Source: CAVWDI01 sp963793095 (GTDB lineage: Bacteria > Chloroflexota > Anaerolineae > Anaerolineales > UBA4823). Taken from it: 64,000 bases of DNA. How positions within the stretch are numbered: the stretch's first letter is position 1; each line of letters begins with the position of its first letter. The position numbers were made by a program, and so were the translations under genes. The stretch covers positions 1,178,001 through 1,242,000 of the forward strand of contig CAWBYY010000002.1 in assembly GCA_963793095.1 (NCBI GenBank), given 5' to 3'. This document shows, piece after piece, positions 1-8,432 of this stretch. Under the pieces are notes generated by a model. The model ran no database searches. It saw nothing but the letters and a program-made list of their open reading frames with translations, and was not told the DNA's origin.

Positions 1-114
1 TTCAATTTCCTTACCCATGCTCAAATACGGCGTTTGGAGCACAGAATTAACAGCTTGTCTTTCCTCGTCGGAAATATCCGGTGAAGACATTGGTATGTCT
101 ATTTTCTGTTTCAT
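1..114 (-). CDS. DegT/DnrJ/EryC1/StrS sugar aminotransferase, N-terminus only
   Basis: This is the first 38 codons of a gene that runs off the left edge of the window. The ATG lies at 112-114 on the minus strand, with a GGAG-type ribosome site about 6 bases upstream. The protein opens with IPMSSPDISDEERQAV and continues into LQTPYLSMGKEIE. That pattern is typical of the N-terminus of PLP-dependent sugar aminotransferases of the DegT/DnrJ/EryC1/StrS family, which convert keto-sugar nucleotides into amino sugars. The PLP lysine lies outside the window. It follows the lipoyl-NeuD fusion gene by 37 bases, so the two are probably co-transcribed, and it could supply the amino sugar that the fusion protein acylates. 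The family call rests on a short stretch. Confidence 0.72.
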   Translation of the reverse strand, partial: MKQKIDIPMSSPDISDEERQAVNSVLQTPYLSMGKEIE

Positions 115-151
115 ACCTGACTCCAATAGCTCAAGTTAGTATATTTGGAAA

Positions 152-1312
152 TTATCCCTCTGGCCAACGGGTTCCTGCCCGTACGATAGTTTTCGGGGGA
201 ACATCACCTTTAATAGTAGCCCCATTTCCGATACGCGCTGATTCCCCTATCAGCACACCCAGGTTCACAGTCACTCCCATTCCAATTAGAGCCTGGTTGC
301 CTACCTTAACCCCACCGGCCAAAATAGTTCCTGGAGAGATATTGACCTGTTCCCCCAACACACAATCATGCGAAATTATTGATCCAGTGTTTATTAAGCA
401 GCCAAAACCGATCCGTACTTCCGTTCCGATATAAGAATTTGCAAAAACCTGGACACCGGATTCAATTATTGCGCTCTGTTCAATAATCGCTGTCGGATGA
501 ATAACAGTTGGGAGTGAAAAATCTGCCTTATTGAGTGTTTCGAAAACTTTGGATCTAATTATTACATCTCCAATTCCTCCAACAGCATTAACAGCCTGGT
601 AGATCCCCTTCTTCTTAAGTTCTTCTAAATGATTACTGCTGCCTAATACAGGAATATTTAATATTCGAATACCCGGTTCAATGCCGTCGTCGATGATGCC
701 AATAATTAGATATCCACCTATTGATTGAATAAGTTCGATTATTGTTTTACCAAGACCACCGCCACCATAAATAACGATTGTTTTCGAGCGTTCACCTTCG
801 GGGATATTTAATTGAGATATTAAATCCATTCCTTGATTAAATTTTTCCTGCGAACCTTCGCGGATTTGGAAAAAGTCGATAAGAAATTCACGAGTTATCA
901 ACTTGTCTTTTGGGAGGATATCCAGGTTAATCCCATTTTCTCTTGCTGTTTCAAGAGCGGGCATGGTGATTCTTAAACCCTGTGGAATTTTGTCATCGAA
1001 ATCTGGCAGTATGGTGCCTGTCATCCGGCGAGTTATTGATTTATCGAAAGATTCTGGCATCCAATTTGGGTTGTCTGCGATATAGCATAAAATATCTCCA
1101 GCAGAAGCAATATCACCTTCCTTAAATTGTAAATGCAGGATATACCCATTTCGATCAGCTTCAATATCTGCTGTTGATTTTGTATTCTCAATGCTGCAGA
1201 TCGGCTGTCCGGGTTGAACGTGCTGACCTTCAGCAATATGGATAGCGGATATTGATACTTCACGTTCATTTGGGTTCAATAATGGGATATAAATCGTTGA
1301 TGCTTCTTCCAC
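152..1312 (-). CDS. Fusion of lipoyl domain, E3-binding domain and NeuD/PglD sugar acyltransferase
   Basis: The 386-residue protein has three parts. Residues 1-80 form a lipoyl domain with the turn IENTKSTADIEA, whose Lys45 is in the lipoylation position; the biotin motif AMKM is absent. Residues about 113-150 (MPALETARENGINLDIL, then LITREFL) resemble the peripheral-subunit-binding domain that docks E1 or E3 in keto-acid dehydrogenase complexes. Residues about 177-386 are a NeuD/PglD acyltransferase: a Rossmann-like part with IYGGGGLGK, then hexapeptide repeats of a left-handed beta-helix with the likely catalytic His315 in SHDCVLG. The start is GTG, preceded by AAGGA, 11 bases after the E1 beta stop. 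A normal E2 would carry a CAT-fold acyltransferase in place of the NeuD part. I infer an E2-like enzyme that moves an acyl group from lipoate to a sugar. The domain calls are firm; the reaction is a hypothesis. Confidence 0.85.
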   Translation of the reverse strand: MEEASTIYIPLLNPNEREVSISAIHIAEGQHVQPGQPICSIENTKSTADIEADRNGYILHLQFKEGDIASAGDILCYIADNPNWMPESFDKSITRRMTGTILPDFDDKIPQGLRITMPALETARENGINLDILPKDKLITREFLIDFFQIREGSQEKFNQGMDLISQLNIPEGERSKTIVIYGGGGLGKTIIELIQSIGGYLIIGIIDDGIEPGIRILNIPVLGSSNHLEELKKKGIYQAVNAVGGIGDVIIRSKVFETLNKADFSLPTVIHPTAIIEQSAIIESGVQVFANSYIGTEVRIGFGCLINTGSIISHDCVLGEQVNISPGTILAGGVKVGNQALIGMGVTVNLGVLIGESARIGNGATIKGDVPPKTIVRAGTRWPEG

Positions 1313-1323
1313 TTATGCTTTCC

Positions 1324-2397
1324 TTAGAGATGATTTCTCTTGTTGTAAGCTATTTCAAGAGCTGTCCTTTTTATGCTTTCTTTACCTGGCAGCAATGCGG
1401 ATTCAAGAGGCTCGCTTCCAGGGATAGGATATTCCAGCGCTGCTAACCTGCGCACTGCACTGAGTTCGGATATAAGGATTTCACTCACCCGGGATAGGAT
1501 TTCAGCTCCCCAGCCCAGGCTTAATGTCCCTTCTTCAACGAGCAGTAATTTACCTGTTAACCTGCAGCTTGAGAGAACAGCATCAATATTCCAGGGTACC
1601 AACTGGGTTGGAACGACCAGCTCGCAGAACAATTCATGTTTATAAGCAAGTTCACGAATCACCTGTAGGACTATCTCCGCCATATAACCATAAGCGGCTA
1701 TTGACAGTGTGGGTTCAGGCGCGTTGCTTATCCGGATCAAATATGTGGGTGGGCTGTATTCGGAAGTTATCCCATTATTCTTTATTGAGTCAGAGCGAGT
1801 TTTGTTTTTGGTATTAAATGTTTTGATACTGTATTCGCCCTTTTCTGAAACGGAATGCACTGTTTGCAGGTACAGTAGCTTATTTTCGATAAAAAGAACC
1901 GGATCTTCAAAATCTTTAATCGCCCGGGCTAATAAATCACCCGGTTCACCAATTGAACAGGGAGCGAGCACATTGAGCCCAGGGACACCTAGCAGGAGTT
2001 TTTCCAGGGTTTGACTGTGAGTGGGGCCATACCCGCGCCTCCCACCCATAGGAGTGCGTATGACCAGAGGTACATTCACCTGGTCGTTATACATCCAGCG
2101 GAATTTAACGGCATGGTTGATGATCTGGTCAGCGGCCAATGTAATAAAATCCCCAAACATAATTTCGACAACCGGCAGCAAGCCTCGCAGGGCCATACCG
2201 GTAGCAAATCCAACTATTCCTGCCTCGGATATAGGCGATGAAATTACCTGGTCCGGGTATTCTGTTGATAGTCCTCGCGTGACCTTAAATGCGCCTCCGT
2301 AAGGGTCGAGTATATCCTCTCCGATGACGATGATTCGATTATCACTCGCAAGGAGTCTATGAAGGGATTGGTTAAGTGATTCAAGTACAGTTGTCAT
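1324..2397 (-). CDS. Alpha-keto-acid dehydrogenase E1 component, beta subunit
   Basis: The 357-residue protein matches the beta subunit of pyruvate, branched-chain or acetoin dehydrogenase E1 in length and order. The N-terminal TPP-interface region contains VIGEDILDPYGGAFKVT and SPISEAGIVGFATGMAL, and FGDFITLAADQIINHAVKFRWM is followed by the RTPMGGRRGYGPTHSQ loop. The C-terminal transketolase-type domain includes VEEGTLSLGWGAE. With the alpha subunit upstream it would form a heterotetramer that decarboxylates a 2-oxo acid and reductively acylates a lipoyl domain. It lies 84 bases after E1 alpha and 11 bases before the lipoyl-NeuD fusion. A clear Shine-Dalgarno sequence is not visible before the ATG. 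The substrate cannot be read from the sequence. Confidence 0.9.
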   Translation of the reverse strand: MTTVLESLNQSLHRLLASDNRIIVIGEDILDPYGGAFKVTRGLSTEYPDQVISSPISEAGIVGFATGMALRGLLPVVEIMFGDFITLAADQIINHAVKFRWMYNDQVNVPLVIRTPMGGRRGYGPTHSQTLEKLLLGVPGLNVLAPCSIGEPGDLLARAIKDFEDPVLFIENKLLYLQTVHSVSEKGEYSIKTFNTKNKTRSDSIKNNGITSEYSPPTYLIRISNAPEPTLSIAAYGYMAEIVLQVIRELAYKHELFCELVVPTQLVPWNIDAVLSSCRLTGKLLLVEEGTLSLGWGAEILSRVSEILISELSAVRRLAALEYPIPGSEPLESALLPGKESIKRTALEIAYNKRNHL

Positions 2398-2480
2398 ATA
2401 AATAAGACCGAATAACAGGTTCCTTACTGGACGAAATGACCTGAACAGATTGTTTCGACACGAATATAATTATTGATTTT

Positions 2481-3401
2481 CTATCCAAATACTTCCTCGG
2501 GATTTGGGTATGGATCTTCAAAAGCTTGATTAAAAGAATGCCGGATTTTTTTATCGATTTCTCCCTCAATTGTCTTCCTAATTTCATGTTCAAGGCGGGC
2601 ACCCTGGATAATAACAGGATCACGACTGCGGCGCATGTTCAAAATCTCCGATTTATCACGCGTGTCATCGCCTTTCGAATGCGGACCAAATCTGCATGTA
2701 TGGATAATTAATGCACCTGGTGCGCTTTTTGACCTCACTCTGGATATTTGTTTATTTGCAACAGCCTGAATTTTCTCTACATCGCTTGTATCAATTTCTT
2801 CGGTATGGATGCCAAAGGAATTGAAACGCAGCGCAATATCTCCTGCTACAGCAAGCTTTATCGGAGTAGTCTGGGCAATGTGATTGTTCTCGAGCACAAA
2901 GAGGATTGGCGCATTCCAGAGCGAGGACATATTCAGTGTCTCGTATACTACTCCTTCTCCCAGAGTTCCATCCCCAATAAAGACGAGAACAATTGTGTTA
3001 TTCCCTTTATATTTCTCAGCTAAAGCCATTCCTGCAGCGATTGGTGTTATTCCTCCCTGTATGCCATTAGAATAAAAATTCCTCCAGCATAAGTGCTGTG
3101 ATCCTCCTCGTCCAGCGACAACGCCGGTCGACTTTCCCATTAATTCAGCGAAGAGTCCACGGATATCACCACCGTATGCAATAAAATGCCCGTGACTGCG
3201 GTGATTGCTTACGACAATATCATTTTTATTAATATTAGAAATCACCCCTACTGCATTAGCCTCCTGTCCGAGGTAAGAGTGGGTAGTTCCGAAGAAAATG
3301 CCCTTGGAATATTGTTCCAAAACCGTTTCTTCGAAACGACGGATAAGCAGTAATCGTTTATATAGTGCCGCTTCCGTTAGCATGTCGCCGGAGTATAGCA
3401 T
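2481..3401 (-). CDS. Alpha-keto-acid dehydrogenase E1 component, alpha subunit
   Basis: The 306-residue protein is a TPP-binding E1 alpha subunit. The thiamine diphosphate motif begins at GDG (residues 143-145) and ends at ENN (171-173). The histidine-rich loop SNHRSHGHFIAYGG lies near residue 70 and the phosphorylation-loop region RFGPHSKGDD near residue 250. The start at 3401 is preceded by GGGAAAG at good spacing; a second Met at residue 7 is possible. It is slightly shorter than typical E1 alpha proteins (about 320-360). It follows the sugar-transferase gene by 31 bases, so a central-metabolism enzyme type is embedded in a glycan run. A role in general pyruvate oxidation is possible, but the neighbours favour a dedicated one. 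Confidence 0.9.
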   Translation of the reverse strand: MLYSGDMLTEAALYKRLLLIRRFEETVLEQYSKGIFFGTTHSYLGQEANAVGVISNINKNDIVVSNHRSHGHFIAYGGDIRGLFAELMGKSTGVVAGRGGSQHLCWRNFYSNGIQGGITPIAAGMALAEKYKGNNTIVLVFIGDGTLGEGVVYETLNMSSLWNAPILFVLENNHIAQTTPIKLAVAGDIALRFNSFGIHTEEIDTSDVEKIQAVANKQISRVRSKSAPGALIIHTCRFGPHSKGDDTRDKSEILNMRRSRDPVIIQGARLEHEIRKTIEGEIDKKIRHSFNQAFEDPYPNPEEVFG

Positions 3402-3432
3402 AAATACTTTCCCAGATTATGACTCTTTACGG

Positions 3433-4056
3433 TTAGTTACCGGTGTTATTTCCTGTAAATTTTTCTGAAGTTGCATGCCCAGGTTGGCTGATTCCCTCTC
3501 TTTTTATCACTTTCCAAAATGTAATAACAAGAATTTTAATATCCAGCCAGAAAGACCAATTGTCGATATACCAGATATCAAACCGGAATTTATCCTCCCA
3601 GGTCAGGATATTCCTACCGTTTATTTGTGCCCAGCCCGTTATTCCCGGTAATACTTCATGCCGCTTCCTTTGTGTTTCTGAATATCTGTCCAGGTATTCC
3701 ATCAAAAGTGGTCTGGGGCCAACAAAACTCATTTCGCCGCGGATAATATTTAGCAATTCTGGAAGTTCATCCAGACTGAATGTTCTTAGAAATTTCCCAA
3801 ATGAAGTGATGCGGTTTTTATCTGGCAGCAAATTACCATGCTTATCACGTTTTTCTGACATGGTTCTAAATTTGTATATCCAGAAAGGCTTTTCCTTGTA
3901 GCCGGGTCTTTTCTGTTTAAAGAAAATTGGGTCTCCTATTTTGATCCAAACCAGAATTGAAATAATCAACAGGATCGGGGAAATTAAGATTAGACCACCT
4001 GAAGCAAAAATCAAGTCGAAAGTTCTTTTAGAAAATGGTACTCCAGCGGGAAACAT
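3433..4056 (-). CDS. Undecaprenyl-phosphate sugar-1-phosphate transferase (PglC/WcaJ-type domain)
   Basis: The 207-residue protein is a minimal monotopic phosphoglycosyl transferase. KRTFDLIFASGGLILISPILL is the re-entrant membrane helix, followed by the family signature blocks FKQKRPGYKEKPFWIYKFRTM, SLDELPELLNIIRGEMSFVGPRP and LPGITGWAQINGRN. The DE pair in SLDELP is the catalytic dyad of this family. The enzyme would transfer a sugar-1-phosphate from a nucleotide sugar to undecaprenyl phosphate at the inner face of the membrane, the first step of a glycan. It sits between mfd (51 bases upstream) and E1 alpha. This links the E1/lipoyl-NeuD genes to surface-glycan assembly, probably of an acylated amino sugar. 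Confidence 0.92.
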   Translation of the reverse strand: MFPAGVPFSKRTFDLIFASGGLILISPILLIISILVWIKIGDPIFFKQKRPGYKEKPFWIYKFRTMSEKRDKHGNLLPDKNRITSFGKFLRTFSLDELPELLNIIRGEMSFVGPRPLLMEYLDRYSETQRKRHEVLPGITGWAQINGRNILTWEDKFRFDIWYIDNWSFWLDIKILVITFWKVIKREGISQPGHATSEKFTGNNTGN

Positions 4057-4107
4057 ATATCAATAATTGAATCTCGAGAGAATCTGTTGGTTATTCATAG
4101 TTAATGT

Positions 4108-7100
4108 TTAATTGTAATTTAGCGTATATATTCTGCTCAATTGATTTAATATCTGATGCAGATCGTACTGCCAATTCGTAGAATTATTATAGGGCATCCA
4201 TAGTGCAGTTTTACCGATGCGGACCCGTCCTCCCAGATCAGGCAAATTATCAGGCACTTCATCCTCGGGAAAGCGCAACACAATTTGGCCGTTTTCGGTT
4301 GTGATTGACGAAAATCCAATTTTCTCGGACATCAATTTGATCTCAATTTGAAAGAAGAGGTTTTTTACCAGATCTGGGGGTTCTCCGAACCGGTCAATGA
4401 ATTCTTCGAACATATTCTTTACATCGTTAATTACCCTGATCTCAGCCAGCCGGCGGTACAACCCCAGTCGTATCGTTTTGTCCGGTATATATTCTTCTGG
4501 AATACTGATTGGCAATGGTAGGTCTACATTGGTCGAGAACAATCTTGTTTCTTGAATTGCATCTTCCAAATTTGGTGGTAATTCTCGACCAGAACGGATT
4601 CTCCGGACTGCATTCGCAAGCAATTGTGTGTACAGATTGAAACCAACAGCAGCAATATAGCCGTGCTGGCGAATGCCCAGGATATCGCCTGCCCCGCGAA
4701 TTTCAAGATCTCGCATTGCGATTGAGAAACCTGCTCCGAGCTGGGTGTTTTCGGCGATGGTTTCCAGACGGAGTTGCCCTTCCCTAGAAATTGGTTTTTG
4801 GGAGTGTCGAAAGAAGTAAGCGTATGCGCGCTGGGCGCCCCTGCCAACTCTTCCCCGTAATTGATACAGCTGAGAGAGTCCAAAAGTTTCTGCTCTATCC
4901 ACGATCAATGTATTGGCGTTTGGGATATCCAGACCTGATTCAATGATTGATGTACTGAGAAGAATATCGATCTCACCGTCGGAAAATTTCTGCATACGTT
5001 TCGAGAGTTCTTCCTCTTGCATTTGCCCATGGGCAATACCTATCCGAGCCTCTGGTATTGTTTTTCTCAGATGACTCTCTATCACACCAATGGTTTGCAC
5101 GCGGTTATGCACAAAAAAAACCTGCCCGCCGCGCTCTAATTCTCTCAGCACTGCCTGCCGGACGATTTGTTTTGAATATGGTCCTATATGTGTAACAATA
5201 GGGAGGCGTTCTTCAGGAGGGGTATTTATTGTAGAAATATCGCGTATGCCGCTGAGAGCCATATACAATGTGCGCGGAATGGGGGTTGCAGTTAATGTGA
5301 GTACATCCACTTCTGTCCGCATTTTCTTGAGTGTCTCTTTATGGGTTACTCCAAAACGCTGTTCTTCATCTATTACCAATAATCCAAGGTCCTTGAAGGA
5401 TACGTCTTGGGATAGTAAGCGGTGAGTTCCGATAACAATGTCAACCCGACCGGAATTCAATTTTATAATTATCTCTCTCTGTTGTGCAGGGGTTCGGAAA
5501 CGGGATAGCATTTCAATTTCAACCGGATAGACGGACAATCGTTGCTTGAATGTGTTGTAATGTTGTTGAGCCAGGATAGTTGTTGGAACCAAAATGGCGA
5601 CCTGTTTACCATCCAGCACAGCTTTGAATGCAGCCCGTAACGCGACCTCAGTTTTACCATACCCAACATCTCCGCAAATTAAACGATCCATAGGACGTGC
5701 GGATTGCATATCGGTTTTTACCTCTTCTAACACCTGTAACTGGTCTTTTGTTTCCATGTACGGAAAACTTGCTTCTAATTCGTGCTGCCAGGCTGAGTCT
5801 TCACTGAATTTAAATCCCGTAACTGTCCTTCTTTGGGCATACAGGGTAAGTAAGTCTTCAGCAACCTTTTTTACAGCTTCTTTTACAGTTGATTTTGTGG
5901 TTTGCCATTCTACTCCGCCCAGACGACTGAAATTTGGTTTTCGACTGTCTGGACCAATATATCGTGTTAGACGATCGGCTTGATGAACCGGAACAAATAA
6001 TTTTGCTTCATCTGCGTATTCAATACAGAGATACTCGCGCTTTAGGCCTTCAACTGTCCTCTCAACCAGGCCTTTGTATTGTCCAATTCCATGATCGATA
6101 TGGACTACCCAATCATCTATCTCAAGATTTGCATATGGGGATTCAGGTGCTTCTGCAACCGGTCGAGCTCGTTGGCGGATCTCAGGCCTCCTCCAACCAA
6201 AAATTTCACCGTCGGTGAGAAGTTGAATTGTGGGACAATCGGAAGGCGCAAAGGTCCATCCTTCAGTAAGGCTGCCTTCAATAAATGAAGGGGGGTCATT
6301 TCTTTCGAGGTGATATTCGCTCCAGAGCTCTTCTAACCTTGCAGATTGCCTTGATACAATGATGAGTCCATCTCCTTTGTTATTTAAATCGAGCAGATAC
6401 TCCATCAATTTTTTTAAATGACCGCCAAAGCGTTGGTTGGATGAAAATTTTTCTGATAGCTTTCTTGTTTGATTATCCTCTTGAAAACCTTTATCTACCA
6501 GTGGTTCATTTTCTATTACTGAAGGAGAACCCAGAATGATTGTATTTTGAAAACTGATTAAATCCTGGATTTCAGACCAAGCAATATATGGAATTGGAAA
6601 ATCTTTTTCCAGGATTCCGTTATTAATACTTTCAGTCCGTATTTCGACAGCCTGTTCTTCAATCTCAAAGCATGCATCTATGATCGCCTGTGGGTCATCT
6701 AAAAAAACAAGTCCATTTTGAGGAAGAAATTCAAAAAAGCTTTCCGCATTCTGGTGTACCAAAGGCAGAAAAAATTCAGAGCACCCGGGATTGTCGTCGT
6801 AAGTGATATTGGTAGGGGGACAGATGAACTCGCGCGCAGGAGTAACCCTCAAATTTTGGTTTTTCTTTCCAATTGAACCAGTCTCAGTTCGTTGAGTCGC
6901 AGGATTGAAATATCGAATGGTATCAATCTCATTTCCAAAGAATTCCAGCCTTACCGGAAATGGTTCAACTGGAACCCAAATGTCAATAATTCCACCTCTG
7001 CGTGCAAATTGTCCCGGTGATACGACGGTATTTGTATTTGTGTAACCCAGATTAATACAATCCTTGATAATTTCGTTGAGGTAAATCGTCATCCCGGGCT

Positions 7101-7551
7101 TTAAAATGTTGACATTCTTAAGATAGTCTGATTTAGGGAGCGTTCTTACCATTAATGCTCTTACCGGTGCGATGATAATTGGAGAGTTTATGGAGTAATT
7201 TACCTCTGAAGGATCGAATCTGATTAATATATCCAATACTTTCAAACGGTCCTGTCGGGTCAATTCGCTCCAGGCTGCATTTTCATAAAACAATGGTTCA
7301 GGTTCTGGAAAATAAAATATATCTGATTGTGGAGCCCAGAACTTAAGTTCTTCAAAGAGAGTTAAAGCCCGGTCTGAACGGTCAGTAATTAGCAATGAAG
7401 GTTTATTAATTTTTTTATGAATCGCCGCCAGAACCGGAAGATGGGTTGAACGCCGTAATCCCATGGGGTGGGATAAACTTCCAGATTCTATCAGTTCTGG
7501 TAAGGGATCAAGATTGTTTACCAGGCAATCAATTAAGGTATTAATATTCAT
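4108..7551 (-). CDS. mfd: Transcription-repair coupling factor
   Basis: At 1147 residues this is a full-length Mfd, the translocase that removes stalled RNA polymerase from lesions and recruits UvrA. The N-terminal UvrB-like module includes FYFPEPEPLFYENAA. The RNA-polymerase-interaction domain follows, starting DDWVVHIDHGIGQYKGL. The translocase core has Walker A GDVGYGKTEVALRA, the DEEQ box in VIDEEQRFG, and motif III LTATPIPRTLYMALSG. Motif VI appears as QLRGRVGRGAQRAYAYFF, and the C-terminal TRCF domain begins near SIPEEYIPDKTIRLGLYRRL. It starts 8 bases after pth and probably shares its transcript. No motif is missing. Confidence 0.97.
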   Translation of the reverse strand: MNINTLIDCLVNNLDPLPELIESGSLSHPMGLRRSTHLPVLAAIHKKINKPSLLITDRSDRALTLFEELKFWAPQSDIFYFPEPEPLFYENAAWSELTRQDRLKVLDILIRFDPSEVNYSINSPIIIAPVRALMVRTLPKSDYLKNVNILKPGMTIYLNEIIKDCINLGYTNTNTVVSPGQFARRGGIIDIWVPVEPFPVRLEFFGNEIDTIRYFNPATQRTETGSIGKKNQNLRVTPAREFICPPTNITYDDNPGCSEFFLPLVHQNAESFFEFLPQNGLVFLDDPQAIIDACFEIEEQAVEIRTESINNGILEKDFPIPYIAWSEIQDLISFQNTIILGSPSVIENEPLVDKGFQEDNQTRKLSEKFSSNQRFGGHLKKLMEYLLDLNNKGDGLIIVSRQSARLEELWSEYHLERNDPPSFIEGSLTEGWTFAPSDCPTIQLLTDGEIFGWRRPEIRQRARPVAEAPESPYANLEIDDWVVHIDHGIGQYKGLVERTVEGLKREYLCIEYADEAKLFVPVHQADRLTRYIGPDSRKPNFSRLGGVEWQTTKSTVKEAVKKVAEDLLTLYAQRRTVTGFKFSEDSAWQHELEASFPYMETKDQLQVLEEVKTDMQSARPMDRLICGDVGYGKTEVALRAAFKAVLDGKQVAILVPTTILAQQHYNTFKQRLSVYPVEIEMLSRFRTPAQQREIIIKLNSGRVDIVIGTHRLLSQDVSFKDLGLLVIDEEQRFGVTHKETLKKMRTEVDVLTLTATPIPRTLYMALSGIRDISTINTPPEERLPIVTHIGPYSKQIVRQAVLRELERGGQVFFVHNRVQTIGVIESHLRKTIPEARIGIAHGQMQEEELSKRMQKFSDGEIDILLSTSIIESGLDIPNANTLIVDRAETFGLSQLYQLRGRVGRGAQRAYAYFFRHSQKPISREGQLRLETIAENTQLGAGFSIAMRDLEIRGAGDILGIRQHGYIAAVGFNLYTQLLANAVRRIRSGRELPPNLEDAIQETRLFSTNVDLPLPISIPEEYIPDKTIRLGLYRRLAEIRVINDVKNMFEEFIDRFGEPPDLVKNLFFQIEIKLMSEKIGFSSITTENGQIVLRFPEDEVPDNLPDLGGRVRIGKTALWMPYNNSTNWQYDLHQILNQLSRIYTLNYN

Positions 7552-7559
7552 ATAGTTGT

Positions 7560-8204
7560 TTAAGCCGCGGATGACGAATTGAATCTATTCATAGCAGCCT
7601 CAATGCCGTCCTGCAGGAAAACAGTTATTGCCTCACATGATTTTTCAAGAATTATTTCAAGGATGTCTATCTCTGAGGCGGAAAAATTCTTCAAGACATA
7701 ACTGGCAGCATTTTGTTTGCCTGGTGGACGGCCAATACCAACCCGCATTCGGGGAAATATATTTGTGCCCAGCTGGTTGATTATTGATGCAAGTCCGTTA
7801 TGACCGCCAGCGCCCCCAGAAGGGCGAATTCTGATTAATCCAAATGGTAAATCGATATCATCATAAGCAATAAGCATATTTTCGAGAGGAATCTTGTAAT
7901 ATCTAACGAGAGGAACAATTGCCTGTCCGGACCGGTTCATAAAAGTTTGTGGCTTGACCAGTATCAATCGTTTTTTTTCTACGGGGAATTTTGCAATCAA
8001 TGCTTGTTTTTCATATTTCGAAAAATTTTCCCCATATTTTGCTGCGAAACGGTTTAAAACCATAAATCCGATATTATGACGGTTTTGTTCATATTCTTTG
8101 CCAGGATTTCCCAATCCTGCAAGAAAGAATGTTTCAATCTCATTTTTTGAATCATCTCGTTTTAAGAAATGAATTATTTCGGCAAGCTTGCTGTTCATCG
8201 TCAA
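7560..8204 (-). CDS. pth: Peptidyl-tRNA hydrolase
   Basis: The 214-residue protein recycles peptidyl-tRNA released from stalled ribosomes. The family blocks are present: GLGNPGKEYEQNRHNIGFMV with the catalytic His, KPQTFMNRSGQAI, AYDDIDLPFGLIRIRPSGG and AGGHNGLASI. The N-terminus carries about 25 extra residues before the usual FLAGLGNPG start, so an internal start cannot be excluded. It is the first gene of the minus-strand run pth-mfd-sugar transferase. A divergent intergenic region of about 230 bases separates it from pyrG. Confidence 0.95.
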   Translation of the reverse strand: MTMNSKLAEIIHFLKRDDSKNEIETFFLAGLGNPGKEYEQNRHNIGFMVLNRFAAKYGENFSKYEKQALIAKFPVEKKRLILVKPQTFMNRSGQAIVPLVRYYKIPLENMLIAYDDIDLPFGLIRIRPSGGAGGHNGLASIINQLGTNIFPRMRVGIGRPPGKQNAASYVLKNFSASEIDILEIILEKSCEAITVFLQDGIEAAMNRFNSSSAA

Positions 8205-8403
8205 ATATCTGTTTTTCAGAATTTAATTGTGAGGTGAAAAAATAAATTGTGATTTATCACCACACCTGATTAATCTCAATTTGAGTTGTGACCTGTACAA
8301 TCTATTCGCTATTAAATTTTCAAGAATTCGACAACCGTTTAGTTTAACACGGAGGTGGACGGGGGTCAACTAATATAGTAAACTCCAACCTGTTGGCAGC
8401 ACA

Positions 8404-8420
8404 ATAAGATCGGGTCTTAT
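8404..8420 (+). promoter_or_regulatory. Small hairpin directly upstream of the pyrG ribosome site
   Basis: ATAAGA-TCGGG-TCTTAT forms a perfect 6-bp stem with a 5-base loop. It ends directly against the purine-rich ribosome site GGGGAAAAGG (8421-8430), and the pyrG start codon is at 8433. It could modulate translation or early transcription of pyrG, whose expression responds to CTP in many bacteria. It has no poly-U tract, so it is not a terminator by itself. The function is inference only. Confidence 0.3.
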
Positions 8421-8432
8421 GGGGAAAAGGTT

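Noticed and set aside
152..1312. The N-terminal domain of the NeuD fusion as a biotin carrier
   Set aside because: The biotin motif (A/V)MKM is absent. The modified turn is ENTKST, which fits lipoylation, and an E3-binding-like domain and an E1 pair are present.
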